This document shows, in pieces, positions 21,782-35,242 of a stretch of DNA of 64,000 nt. Location of the stretch: the NCBI GenBank assembly GCA_024741835.1, contig JAENRP010000211.1:1-64000 (forward strand), given 5' to 3'. Within the stretch, counting starts at the first letter, position 1. Each line of letters begins with the position of its first letter. The translations under genes and the position numbers were made by a program. The notes below the pieces were generated by a model. The model did not search any database. It saw nothing but the letters and a program-made list of their open reading frames with translations, and was not told where the DNA came from. This DNA is from Diplocarpon mali (lineage: Eukaryota > Ascomycota > Leotiomycetes > Helotiales > Drepanopezizaceae).

Positions 21782-23190
21782 CGATATGTGTCAAATGGCG
21801 GCGATGAAATAAGGACTGTTACGTAGAAGGAGAACAAATACCCAGCTGGATGCCAACAAGAAGTTCAAGCAACTGATCGATTTTGGGGCCACTAATCGAC
21901 TAATCATGACCTCATGTGTTGCGTGATGAATGCTCCTCCGTTCCTGTAACTTTTGTTTTCACTGAGCTGTGTGCTATATGCAGAAACCTGGTCATTATAC
22001 TCTGTTTTTCCTCTAGTAGGTGTATCAGAACCAGTGGAAACGGAATTGCGTGATATCGTGCAACACGGTTTGTTTCTTCTATAGCCGTCGTATATTGTCC
22101 ATGGCAATAAGCCTTTACGCATTTTTGGTTACTCCCTTAATAATCCCAGCAAGTTCTGAGTGATAACAAACCATACCCAAGAACATATTAGCTAGCTATC
22201 ATAGAGTGTTGGTAGGTTCAGGCAGAGAAGCACTTCGTTTTGCTCGTTTGCGCCAATATCAATACAATTAACACTCTAGGAGTGTATCGAGTATGCTATT
22301 AGGATCCTCCTTCTTGATCGTAGAAGTGGAATAAAGGCCTCAGGAGTCGCAATCTCTATTTTCGATCGACCTATAAAACTATCTCTTGGGGTAGTTGCTT
22401 TCTACCTGCTCTGGGATAGTGGATTCAAGCTTTTCCTCAATGAAAATAGCGGCAATTTAATGAGTTAAATAACCACATTCAGGATGGTTAACATAAGATA
22501 GGGGCATAAGAGCCTATTTTGAAGCATAGCAAAAGGCAAAAGAGGTATGTAGTGATTCTGCTCTGTGCCGTTGGGATATGGGATCCTTCTGTGTGCCTCG
22601 ATCGAGGTCCAGGCCCAGAAGCCATGGATCTAAATGGCATCAAGGACAGGATATTTGTAAAATATCTCCAATAGTCGCCGGAGTCGGAGATATTCTTTCA
22701 CCGAAAAAAACAATATTAAGCGTAGGGACAATATTAAGGGGTGTTAAGCGAGGACAATATTAAGCCTCCCCCTTTCAACACCACAGCTTATTCTTTATGA
22801 TTTCGAGATCACTCGGAACGATCATCAGTACAGACAGATATGGCTTTATCGATCACTGTCAGTTGAGTGGGTCTCATGGTTCGAGAACAAGGCACTGGTG
22901 AAGCTGATTCTTGCCGTGAGGGAATCGAATCAGCCAGAAGCATAGTCACTTCACCGTTTTGAGTGGCCCAAGAACAGCACTTCTTGTTCAACCATGCCGA
23001 AGAGCCGTCTAGAGACATGAGCTTCTCTTTATACTTGGTGAGGATACACACGAAGAAACCTGTTCTCGAAATCTATAAAGTCTCGTTGATTTCCTCCCAG
23101 ATTCTACTTTTTCTATCCACCGATAATATCATACATACACAAATACACACTCGCTCAACCAAGCAACCCACAAATACAACAACAATCAAG
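21782..23190. other. Intergenic region upstream of decapeptide-repeat gene
   Basis: About 1.4 kb, AT-rich. It contains three direct repeats of acaatattaag at 22710, 22728 and 22754, and a TATA-like box near the next gene. No other coding signal. Confidence 0.55.
23074..23080 (+). promoter_or_regulatory. TATA-like box of the decapeptide-repeat gene
   Basis: TATAAAG lies 111 bp upstream of the proposed ATG and is followed by a CA-rich, G-poor leader ending acaacaacaatcaagATG. This layout is typical of strongly expressed fungal genes. Confidence 0.4.
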
Positions 23191-23376
23191 ATGTCTAAAT
23201 CAGCAGTAAACTCCAAGCGTGGTGGCGGACAACTCTGCACCATCCAACGTGGCGGCGGACAGCTCTGCACCATCCAACGTGGCGGTGGACAGCTCTGCAC
23301 CATCCAACGTGGCGGCGGACAGCTCTGCACAATCCAGAGAGGTGGTGGGCAGCTCTGCACCGTACAGCGCTCCTAG
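23191..23376 (+). CDS. 61-aa tandem decapeptide protein (RGGGQLCTIQ x5), unknown function
   Basis: The protein is a nine-residue head (MSKSAVNSK), then five 10-residue units RGGGQLCTIQ, the last with V for I, then RS and a stop. Each unit has one Cys, giving five Cys spaced ten residues apart, and one Arg. Because the DNA unit is 30 bp, all three forward frames and one reverse frame stay open, so frame choice matters. In this frame 12 of the 13 nucleotide differences between units are synonymous, including CGT/AGA for Arg, and only ATC-to-GTA changes a residue. The leader before the ATG looks like a real fungal 5' UTR. No signal peptide and no Kex2-type KR between units are seen, so a secreted dikaritin-type RiPP precursor is not supported. 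I do not recognise the family. Confidence 0.65.
   Translation: MSKSAVNSKRGGGQLCTIQRGGGQLCTIQRGGGQLCTIQRGGGQLCTIQRGGGQLCTVQRS
23218..23367. repeat. 30-bp coding minisatellite x5
   Basis: Five contiguous 30-bp units inside the decapeptide-repeat gene. Units 1-4 differ by one or two bases each from the consensus and unit 5 by eight, so unit 5 appears oldest or most diverged. Confidence 0.92.
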
Positions 23377-24646
23377 AAACGTCAACAAATTGGCTCTAGC
23401 ATCCCGATGAGACGATGACCTGATACTCGTCACCCCCATACTGGGCAGAGCAACCCAAGGCGTGTGGACACAAACGGCTCAACTTGACCTCTTCAGTTTT
23501 CTCTTCGACTCGGTATCAAAACTTCAATTCAACGGTGGACCGATGGACGATACCAGGCAGGCGGCAGAGACTTGAGCGTAAGTCTCTGGTCCGGGCTGCA
23601 CTTTTTTCCCCTTTAGGACTTTCTCGGACTTGAATCTTGTACACGAGAGGAGAGGATGAGGAGTTTCTTTCATAGCATCTAAATTTGATTCAGAGTACAT
23701 TGCAGATAGACAATATAACACATGCATGTTGTCTCAAATATTTGACTTAACTGGTGACCTCTTGCTTATTTATAATCATGAATGAACTTGGTACCAAGTG
23801 ATGAAACCCCTACATAAAAGGAGATATGAACCATACGCTTGCGGCTCAAGTTTCCGTTGAAATACATGAGGCAAAGAAGTAAGAAGTAGAAAGTACAGAA
23901 GTCAATACTGGAGGTCCTCTCCTTGCCGCCGTCCCTGATCTGCAAAGCCACCACTCATAAGAGCATGCTATTCCCCGTTCGCATCAGGAACCATCAGCAG
24001 TAAATGCTGTTACCAAAGAATACTACTGAGATGAGGCGAACGCGAACGCAAAAGAAAAAGAAAGCCCAATTATATCTACAGTTAAACTCAAGCAGGTCAG
24101 GTCACACCTGTAAGAGCTAATAGCCTGCTATACATTATTACGAAGTAGCCCATCACGAATGAATTTCTTGAGCAGATGATGGGCTTCGAGATACAATTCT
24201 TTCTCCGCCAAAGAGGTTTCCACATCTGCAGATTGTCACTTCACCGTGAGCCATGGCCCTACATCGTGTGTGGGGAAAAACGTGGCTATTGAGTCCACCA
24301 ATACCAATAAGTCGACAAAAATAAAATACCAAGACTTTGCTGAAGAAGTACTTGATGGATCGAAATTAACCATACCTAACTCAGATGAAATATTGCCCAC
24401 CTTAAGTTTGACTGTGGTCAATTATATTCTCTACATTCACGAACGACCTCACTCAGGAGATATCAAACGCACGGGCCAGGTAAAGACTGTCTAGGACTAG
24501 CGTATTTGGGGCTGTACCCGAGTCTCAAAAAATTACAGGAGCTCCAGTCAATCACCGAATCTGCCATCTCCCGCTATCAACCAGTCCTTGTTGTTTCTTT
24601 CTTCTTGTTGATCTGTTCCTTCTCTTAATTATCCGTTTTCTCCCAC
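23377..24646. other. Intergenic stretch before TOM70
   Basis: About 1.3 kb, AT-rich, no recognised gene. A frame at 24246-24494 looks random. Confidence 0.55.
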
Positions 24647-26686
24647 ATGGCTGCCCCTGGCCCAATTCCTGCTGGGAGAAGCATTCCGGTGCCAGACTTC
24701 ACGGCGTCACCAAACTCATCTGTTTGGGACCGGATATCAACATGGGCGGCTGAGAACAAGGCTATCGTTTACACAATAGCTGGGGTAGCAGTGGTTGTTT
24801 CGGGCGCTGGTGTCGCATATTACTTGACTGACTCGGTATGACGCTTCAATCAATGCGCCTTTGGGCCTAACGTGTCGGCGCCGTAGCTGATTTTGAACTT
24901 TGATAGAAACCTAATTCAGTCGGACGGGATTCACCCAAGAAGCCGAAGAAGGAGAAGCGGAGGAAAAAGGAGGAGGAGAAGAAGACCGCAGACCTTGAGA
25001 AGGGCGCTACGGAAACCAAACCGAAGGCGCCAACTGTCGAGTCTGTAGATGAACTTCCGAAGGTAGACGAGGCAACAGTAGGGGATCTCTCCGAGAATGA
25101 GAGGAAAGATTATGCTGCGAAGCTGAAGGCTGCCGGAAACACAGCGTATGGGGCCAAGGATTACATCAAAGCCATCGATCTATACGGCAAAGCGATCATT
25201 TGCAAGCCCGACCCTATATTCTATTCAAACCGTGCTGCGTGTTACAACGCTCTTGCTGAATGGGAGAAAGTCGTCGAGGATACCACTGCAGCTATCAACC
25301 TTGATAATGAATACGTGAAGGCCCTAAACAGACGAGCAAATGCTTACGAGCATCTCGAAAAATTCAGCGAAGCTCTCCTTGACTTCACTGCCAGTTGCAT
25401 CATCGATGGGTTCCGGAATGAAGCCAGCGCACAAGCTGTTGAGCGTCTGCTGAAGAAGGTAGCAGAGGCCAAGGGAAAAGCTATTCTCGCCAGCAAGGAG
25501 AAGCGATTGCCCAGCCCTACATTCGTCACCAACTACCTGCAGAGTTTCCGCCCCCGTCCACCACCAGCCGGGCTAGAATCAGATGCCGAAATTGAAGAAG
25601 GTACCGGAAAGGCACAGTTGCAGCTCGGTCTGCGCGCAATGGAGAAGAAGACCGGAGATGGTTACGAAGAGGCCGCGGCTGCTTTCACTAAGGCGTTGGA
25701 ACTCAACGATCTTGCAGAGCATGAGGCATTTGCGTACAACATGCGCGGAACGTTCAGATATCTACGCGGAGAGAACCGTGAGGCATTGAACGATCTGACG
25801 AAGAGTGTTGATTTGCAGCCCTCATTGACACAGAGTTTCATCAAGCGTGCCAGCATGCACCTGGAACTAGGTTTGTGGAAAGGAATCCCGTGTTGAGCTC
25901 GGCTAACCAGACGTCAGGAGAGAAGGATCTCGCAGCAGAGGACTTTGAGAAGGCTACGGAGCAGAATAACGACGACCCTGATATCTATTACCACCGTGCT
26001 CAGCTGCACTTCATCCTGGGAGAATTTGCCGACGCCGCCAAAGATTACCAAAAGTCGATTGACCTGGACAGAGACTTCATCTTCTCCCACATCCAACTCG
26101 GCGTTACTCAATATAAGATGGGGTCGATCGCTTCGTCGATGGCTACGTTCCGCCGATGCCTAAAGAACTTCGACCACGTTCCGGATGTGTATAACTACTA
26201 TGGTGAGCTTTTATTGGACCAGCAAAAGTACCAAGAAGCGATCGAGAAGTTTGAGACTGCCGTAGAAATGGAGAAGCAAACCAAGCCTCTGGGCATGAAC
26301 GTTCTGCCTCTCATCAATAAAGCCCTTGCACTCTTCCAGTGGAAGCAAGATTTCGCCGAGGCCGAGAAGCTTTGCCAGAAAGCTCTGATTAGTAAGTACT
26401 GTCTCGGGTGGGCGGGACAATAGCTGAGCTCGCTACAGTCGATCCTGAGTGCGACATTGCTGTCGCAACCATGGCGCAGCTCCTACTCCAACAAGGAAAG
26501 GTCACAGAAGCGTTAAAGTATTTCGAACGAGCCGCCGAACTATCGCGCACCGAAGGCGAAATTGTAAACGCTTTGTCGTACGCAGAGGCTACACGAACAC
26601 AACTCGAAGTGCAAGAAAAGTATCCCCAACTCGCTAATAAGTTGCAAGGAATGGGCGGAGGACTGGGCGGAGCTGGCGGGCGCTAA
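24647..26686 (+). CDS. TOM70: Mitochondrial import receptor TOM70
   Basis: Predicted 624 aa from four exons: 24647-24835, 24907-25870, 25918-26391 and 26439-26686. A short N-terminus precedes one transmembrane anchor (about residues 41-60, [20 protein letters not shown]). Then comes a Lys/Glu-rich linker and a series of TPR helices from about residue 140 ([37 protein letters not shown] and later repeats) to the end. It closes with Gly-rich [12 protein letters not shown]. Tom70 sits in the outer mitochondrial membrane, takes hydrophobic precursors and carrier proteins from Hsp70/Hsp90 and passes them to the TOM pore. Length agrees with yeast Tom70 (617 aa). Confidence 0.94.
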
Positions 26687-29600
26687 GCAACGCACGTTAG
26701 AGGTCAGGGCATTCCATTGTGTCGCTGTATGGGGACGAATCTTTTGAGTATGCGTGGCGCGATCAGGGAGTACGGCGGTTGGAGCTGAGGCTTGCAACCG
26801 TCTATGCATTTGTAACTAATACTCCACTCGCCGAAGAGTGTGTACAGTAAAGACTATGATGCACTTTTCACCGTGCGCCTCAACTCCTGCCAGGTTAACT
26901 CGGCCAGCAATGCCTCCTGCCATCAAGACTGACCAAGCGGTCAACTCTGGATCTCTTGGAGTACCGAGCGTTGATGGGATGCCTCCAGCCGGCTGGACGG
27001 CCTGCCACGACCTCGATGCCGAGAAAGAGAGCACGCGACCATGGGTCAAGCTAGTTCTTTGAGCTGCCTGTCAAGATGCCTCTGCTGGGCAACAAAGCTA
27101 CATCTTTGCCACAGTCGGGACATTGTGTAATCCATTCCCAAGAATGTATACATCTTGCTGCCCTCCTTTGCCGCGCCGAGACAGCATCTGCCACCGAGCC
27201 ACGTACGCAACCAACCAAATCGAATGCTCCTCTTGTTATAGCACTTCCACAGCCAAGCACTCAAGAACGCCTGTCCATTCACTAAAGTCTCACCTGGTGC
27301 CTGGCCATACTCCACGCCCCCAGTCAAAGACCTAGTACTGTAGCGAGCAACGATGGTGCACGGTTTGGTATGACTTTTGCCTACGTCGATTAGGTGCCAA
27401 CCTCTCTCTCACTGCTCGCTCTACCGTGTTGCGCAACGGCCCGCTGCATTCCAGCTGCGGCACGGCGGTTGGCGTTTACTGCAACGATATAGGGGGGGGG
27501 AAGGGGGGTTTCTATATCGTTTCTTCTTCCTCCTCGGCACTGACGATGATTGATCAGCCGCTGATCCATAGGCACTGCACTCATAACCAGACCTCCTTCT
27601 CCTCACCAGCTTGTACGACTCTCCAGAACCACGCTCGCAGAAGAGTCCCGGACTGGGATGGCGTAGAGCCGTAGCGCTCCCGAGGGGTAGTGATCCCCGA
27701 GGATATCCTCGCGGTGGGGGGTAGAGCTCTTGATAGAATGCCAGCGCGAGAAGTTCGGAAGCGCTTCTATGGTGTACTACATGCCGTTCGGTTGCGTACA
27801 GGGCTGCCTGATCAGCGTCTATATATACCCAGGTAAGCAAAGGCCTTTCCATGGGATATATTTTACCTTACCTAAGATATCTATACTCCAGGCTACCCCT
27901 GAGCTAAGAAAACCGGCCGGGCGCTTACGGGCAAATCTAAAGTGGCAAAGTCAAGTCGCGCTTGGCCGCGTCTGCGTCTGCGTCAGCTGCTGTCGTTTCC
28001 TCGTTGGCTGTCCTGTATACGAGGCTATTATTCAATAGGAGAGCTGTGTACAGCGGGATTCACGGTGCCGACTCTGGATTGATTGAGATACGCCGTAGAC
28101 GCAGCGGCAGCCGCGACTAAGCATGTACTGTTCACTTTTTGGGCTCTTTTCTAATTGCAGCAGATGTGGTACTTCTGATCATGACTCTTTTCCCCTCTTT
28201 GCATGTGTATAAATACGTATATGTATGTACACATGCGTATGCTAACCCTCGAATTCTGGTCTCCTCCGCAGCAGAGACGTCCTGAGCAACAATCAGATCA
28301 GCTCCACTCGCTCGGACAGTCCAGGTCGGCTCCAGGCACGAGACATTGCAGCGCGAGAGAACCAAGGGCGGCTAAATGCGCCATGGTCGGTATGTGGGAT
28401 GCATGGTAGATAAGTTAGTCGATCCAAATCAAAACCCCCCGCGCACGCAGCTGTAGGCTGGGAGCACAACGGAGGGGGCGAGCGGGGTTCGCGGGGGATG
28501 GCTAATGATGAGAGTGGGTGTCTAGTATAGAGCCAGATGTCGATCGGCTAATTGCTTCTGACAGAGCGCGTGAAACCCGCCGGCAAGGGTTGAGACTGGC
28601 AGAGCAGCGGCTGATGCTCATTAACGCAAGAGATGAGGTCAGGTTGGCTACGAGTAGATGGAGAACGGAGAACAGGTGGGAGCCCTGTGGTCTCTTGTGA
28701 TGCTGGGCTGGACCGGATTAGAATGCGTTGGTGTATCTCGCGGACGTTGGACGTTGGACGTCCGCTATCTTCCAGTCTCGCGGGTGCGACTGATCCGTGG
28801 CTCCCACTCACCGCCAGCGGTAAACAAAGCGCCGATGGGCCTGTCATTCTCGAATCCGAGATTCCCATCCATCGCCAGCAGGACAAGACGAATCCCTATG
28901 CTACCTTATCATACCACCGTCTCGGCCCATACCCGCACCCACGTCCAGTAGTCTACCGACATCCCTGGACACACGGATCCACGCACGTCGATAAATATGC
29001 AGACCTTCTCGGCAAACCTCTATACTTACAACGCAGATCCCCATCGCAGCACAACACCACAGGAACAACCTTGCCACCGCTTCCGCCGCGCCCCAGGTGC
29101 CCGGGCCGAGACACGCCCAGGACACAGGCGCGAGGACCTCCGATGCAGCCCAGTGAGCGGCGGCGGCGAGGCATTTGGGATCCAGCGGCGCCCGGCTGCT
29201 GTGTGTGTGGTGCACTGGACGGTGCTCGTACTATCTACAGCTGCGGCAGGGATATCGAGAACCGAGACATCGAGACAGCGAGACATCCAGACATCCATCC
29301 ATGCATGGGATGCAGGTCAAGTAGCTCGGTCGGCCGGTCGCCGTGGGGCTCGCGATGCAGGTCCGTCAGTTCGAGTTGCGCGCCGCTGCAACCTCTCTCC
29401 ACGGCGTCGTCTGAGAGCAGGAGAGGTATAAGAATCTAGTACGAGTCCGACGGTTCGGGGCTGGCTGGCGGTTGTTGACTTGTGCCGTCTCCCGTCTCAT
29501 CTCGTCGGTTTCTCATTGCCAGTCACTCCATCTTCTCAATACTCAAGGGAATCAACCCTAGGGGGAGCTAATCAACGGCTCGAATCGTGTACTGCCCGTT

Positions 29601-29824
29601 ATACCATCTATCTGTAGTACCTCCTCATAGTCCGCGAACCTCCCAACAAGAGCATATCCACCTCTCGTTTGTGGACTTCCGTCCCAATACATCGGCATCG
29701 GCTCTCGCCTCCACTCCCAGACGGACGGTAGCCTCCCGTCCGATACTCTGCCTTTCTCCGCGCGGAGCATCTCAGGCTTGATCCCCTCACATAATCGCTC
29801 TCATTCAACCAGATCCCCTCCAAG
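26687..29824. other. 3.1-kb intergenic region
   Basis: No supported gene. Many overlapping ORFs occur on both strands without motifs. A G-run lies at 27491-27508. The 28.4-29.5 kb part is GC-richer with scattered short inverted and direct repeats (cgagacatcgagacagcgag at 29261). Confidence 0.5.
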
Positions 29825-30584
29825 ATGCCCTTCTTGCGCTCCATCTGCGCAGGCCTCATCCTGACGCCTCTCCTCCAACTCTCCACGGCCGCCCCAGCCG
29901 CTCTAGTAGAAGAATGCGCAGTATCCAGAGGACATACCCCAACCCTTCCTAGTAAGCTCGCTTCCTCCTATTCGCCTCACTCTCCAACTCGTCAACCCTC
30001 TTGAAAACCCAGAAGCACCCGCTCTTCACCTCGTTCCTCGACAGCGACGCTAACAACACCCAGATAACGCCGCCCTCCCCACTACAACGCTCGCGCTCAC
30101 GTACGTCTTCGTCGGCCGCGGCACGCAGAACTACACCTGCGCAGCACCGTCCGCGAGCCCAGTCGCACTCGGTGCAATCGCTACCCTCTACGACGCCACA
30201 GCGCTAGCCTATACCTCTCCCCAAGTCCTACACACCATCCCCCCCCTCGCGGTCACCCAGCCCACGCCCCGCTCCCCCTCAGGCCTAGCGCTCGCCGCGC
30301 CGCTCCTCGAGCCCGGAGGGGAACACTTCTTCGACTCCGCCGGAACCCCGGTCTTCGTCCTCCCTGCCGCGGAGAAGATCCTGTATGCCGCCAAGGCCGC
30401 CGGCGCTGCCGCGCCCGGGGGCAGCGGAGCGGTCGACTGGCTGTACTTGACTGCCAGGCCGGGCTATACCAGCGTGGGTCTCGCCGCTGTGTATAGGGTA
30501 GAGACCGCTGGCGGCAAGGCGGTTTGCGACGAGGCGGGCGCGCAGCAGGTCGACTATGCTGCTGAGTACTGGTTCTTTGATTGA
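29825..30584 (+). CDS. Secreted DUF3455 protein
   Basis: Predicted 215 aa from two exons (29825-29951 and 30064-30584) around a 112-nt GTAAGC...CAG intron. The second exon has no in-frame ATG near its start, so simple ORF scanning misses it. A signal peptide is evident (MPFLRSICAGLILTPLLQLS, then TAAPA). The DUF3455 core is clear: TYVFVGRGTQNYTC, LGAIATLYDA, EHFFDSAGTPVFVL, GAVDWLYLTA, AAVYRVETAGGKAV and the closing AAEYWFFD. Members are small secreted fungal and bacterial proteins of unknown biochemistry, sometimes misnamed malate dehydrogenase. A pair or more of Cys (NYTC, VCDE) may be bonded. Codons are strikingly GC-rich at third positions compared with neighbouring genes. Confidence 0.82.
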
Positions 30585-31287
30585 AGTGCTGTGGAGAGTG
30601 CGGTAGAAACATATAATATATTACTAGCTGAGAGCCAACATAACCGAGAGAACGCTGCCTGCGGAAAAAAAAAAGAATAGGGATAAAGTGAGAGAGGAAG
30701 GGCCCGGCTTGAAAGGACGACAGGAACAAAGAGATGAAACAGATTCGGCAGAGAGGTGATTCCGAATTCGTGTAGTTACTTCAAGCTTAGGACTGCTTGC
30801 ATCTAGGTCGCCGGGATAGACTCTAGATACCAATGTACTTTTTGCCAGAGTAGTAGATGTGTGAAGAGAGTAGCTAACTGGCTTGACGAATACACAACAC
30901 CTAGCGATACACTATCGCGAACCTTGCCTGAGAAATCTGTATGAAATACAGAGAATGGATATATGGATAGAAGAGGGCAGAGGCGAATCTCACAGAGCGT
31001 GCAGATGCTCTGTCAACACTAGTTGTCGAAGTGATAGTGCCCTTTAGCACCCGAGTAGCTGGGTGGGTCCTCTGGACCCTGAAACGAAGCGAGCATTGAC
31101 AGAGGACCACTCGAGAACAGGGTATAGAAAACACAGATCGTTGAAAGGTGGGTAACTGCAGAGTCATGATCCAATTCATCCGGAGATCGCTTCTTTCTCG
31201 CTTACTGCCTTGCAAGTCATCTTTTCTCATCGTAGATCCCAACCTACTGTCAAATACCTGTATATCTATCCTGTCTCTCGGAAGTAT
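30585..31287. other. Convergent intergenic stretch
   Basis: No gene seen between the DUF3455 gene and SLT2, which converge. The poly-A run near 30665 is unremarkable. Confidence 0.6.
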
Positions 31288-32717
<1,430 letters not shown>

Positions 32718-33660
32718 GGTTGCGTAACGTGCGTGAGGACCGTAACGTAGGTGCGGAGCGTCACGTATGTATAGAGTTATCGCGATTCGTCCGACAGTTG
32801 GGAGGTCTGCCTCGAGGCGTAGAATATATGCAGCGACCCGGTCTCTTTGTGTATATTATCCGCGTATGATTAATATAAAGATACTCGCGAGCTAGGAAGT
32901 GGAATGGACTGCGTCGTGGAGGCGTAGGTCTTCGCAATGCGGACAGGCGGGGGGGGGACAAAGATCGAGGATGCGGGATGGAGCGGGCGAAGCTGCTTTT
33001 ATGACATGGAAACGATGGGAAGTCGTCGTAGAGCCGGACTGGATGAAGCTGGCCACGTGGAATGTCCGAAGGAATAGAGTAATAAAGAAGAGGAGGATGT
33101 GCGTCCTTGAGTCCTTAGCATCAGCTAATATCCTGTTCTGTCCTGTATGGTAAGGTACTACATTGTATGATAGTGGGGTCGAGGCGCTAAGTACAAGCGA
33201 CTCCAGTGCGGGATGGCCGGGCTGGGGACCTCGGGGGACTAAATCTCCTGCAATAAACCTCGAACTAATTGAGCCACATATCTCACTGGCCGTTTCGTAT
33301 TGAAATAATCCTACCATGGCGGCATTCTTCCCAAATATCTACTTGAGAGCAATATATACCTATATTTATAATCCGCCCGGAGAGCGGCCGTCGTTTATTG
33401 GCTCATAGGCGCTTGCAGAGCCCATTCCATGTTTCGTGCAATACAGTGCCTACCTCTAGGTACGCACACACGCTTATACAGCCTCCTTAATCTACCCTAG
33501 TTAGGCCTAGCGCCTTACATCTCCATCTATTAATAATAACCCTGCCCCTTATATGGCCGGCTAATGCGAGTGAAGCTTAGTACTTGCAGTACTGTCTGTA
33601 CTGTGAATCGTAAGGTACTTCATGGTACATACTTCGTACATAACTCGACAAGTGTTCGGC
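32718..33660. other. SLT2 promoter region
   Basis: About 0.9 kb upstream of SLT2 and downstream of dihydroorotase. A TACTTCGTA lies at 33630-33638. No other gene signal. Confidence 0.55.
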
Positions 33661-35242
33661 CTATTTGAACTTGACGCTCCAAGTGCTCTGGCCCCTTCTG
33701 AATGGCACGACCTCTACGCCCTGGCCTGTGAAGGATTCTTGTATGACCTCCGTTCCCTTGCTGATGATGACTGTTTCGTTATCACCCTCTGACGATGGCC
33801 CGTAAAACCTCCTGCCATAGCCACCCAGGAAGCCCTTCAGAATGTCTACTGTGACCTCGTCCTCCGTGATAACATTCCGCGCAATGGCTTGCTCAAAGGC
33901 ATCAAATACAAGGGGCAGAAGGTATGGTTGCGTAAACACACCAGCAGCTGTCTTTCCGTTCCCGCCCTTCTTTGCCTTCACGTCGTGTGGTGCCGAGTCG
34001 CTTCCGAGGAAGAATTTACCGGTTCCAGCGAGAGCGGCTTTGATAAGAGCTTCTCGGTCAGTTGGCCACTTGGCAACCGGCTTGCTGTGGTGCTTGTCAG
34101 CTGTGATGAGAACCACGAAGTCAAGAAAAGCTCGGCACACCGAGAGGCACTCACCAGTAACAGAATGGATCATCAGCCCAGTCGTCGACTGTCAGAAACA
34201 GATGATGGGCCGTGATGGTGCCAACAACGTTTGGTCCACAGTCGTTGACGGCTTGGACAGCTTCTTTCGTCGTGCAGTGCTCAAGGACTATTTTGAGCTG
34301 AATCGGGTTCAAGCCAGTCAGCTTTCCCCAGAGAACCATAGGTCTTGGACCGAGCTTGAAATTTCTAGGTCTTACCTTCGGGAACATCTCATGAAGCCCT
34401 TTCAATGTTGGCAAGAACGTTGATTCGGCGTTCAGGATCTGAGGCACGGCCGAATTAGTCGAAAACCAACGAGATTCTGGGAGAAATGAAGTGACATCTT
34501 TTCTCAAAGCACAAAGGACCCAGAGCTGCTCTTTACTTTTGATTCCTGCTGTGATACTGGAGTGACTACGGTAACTGTGTGACGCTCCGCTGACCCTGCC
34601 GTGGCGGCCGTCCTTACGAGAGATAACAGCATACTGGTTTCGTGGATTCAGAAGTAGGATCCACATACTGTGATATTCTTTGCGTGATCCGAGGGGCATT
34701 CGCCATGCAGGTTCAAGACCATGCCGCATTGCTCCATTGCACGAAAGACAGGGTAGAAAGGCTCGTATGACGAGACTCCAGAGCTCGAGTTTGTGGTGAC
34801 ACCTGCTGGATAGACCTTAATGCCGACAATACCTTGGGCTTTGGCGCCTTTCACAACTGCAGGCGTGATGCTCTCGTGGAGGTACAAAGTCATCAAATAG
34901 TTGACCTTGGGATCGAGTTTTTGAAGGCGGTTCTTATATGCCATCGCATCAGAAGCCGACGTAAGAGGAGGAACCAGGTTTGGCATAACGTAGACAGTAT
35001 TTACACCTCCAACCCTGATGAGAGGGACGACGGTCTCCTGCTCACAGAACGGATCAAGGTCAGCACTGCACGGAAATGCGAAATGTGGAATGTCACGATC
35101 GTAGTCTGGCATTTGAGACAAAGCAGGACATACGCAGTACTTGAGGACATACCATCATAGCACCATCTCGCAAATGCACATGAAAATCTGCAGCTGCTGG
35201 AAGCTCCAGACCATCCAATTTTGCCAATATGGAAGAAGTCAT
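33661..35242 (-). CDS. URA4: Dihydroorotase
   Basis: Predicted 362 aa from five exons on the minus strand: 35153-35242, 34669-35037, 34376-34438, 34155-34297 and 33661-34084. It closes carbamoyl-aspartate to dihydroorotate in pyrimidine synthesis. The binuclear zinc site is complete: ADFHVHLRDG (HxH at 21-23), the carbamylated-Lys region GIVGIKVYPAGVT, LNLHGE, VLEHCTT, and the catalytic Asp in LGSDSAPH. Splicing rebuilds GAMM-ETVVPLIRVGG, AKNIT-ILNAESTFLP, FPK-LKIVLEHC and DPFCYC-KPVAKWP, each matching the type II (bacterial-like, yeast Ura4) family. Intron 3 (78 nt) is in frame and stop-free. The length is normal. Confidence 0.94.

Noticed and set aside
22963..23190. In-frame upstream extension of the decapeptide-repeat gene
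   Set aside because: The extension covers a TATA-like box and a CA-rich leader and has random composition; the ATG at 23191 has the better context.
23191..23376. Secreted Kex2-processed RiPP (dikaritin-like) precursor
   Set aside because: No signal peptide and no KR/RR between units; only single Arg separators.
23073..23439. Antisense and alternate-frame repeat proteins over the 30-bp repeat
   Set aside because: They are open only because the unit length is a multiple of 3; base differences change their residues, unlike the chosen frame.
27421..29439. Long ORFs up to 268 codons in the TOM70-DUF3455 interval
   Set aside because: They overlap on both strands, are Arg/Pro/Ser-rich like random GC-rich translation, and match no family I know.
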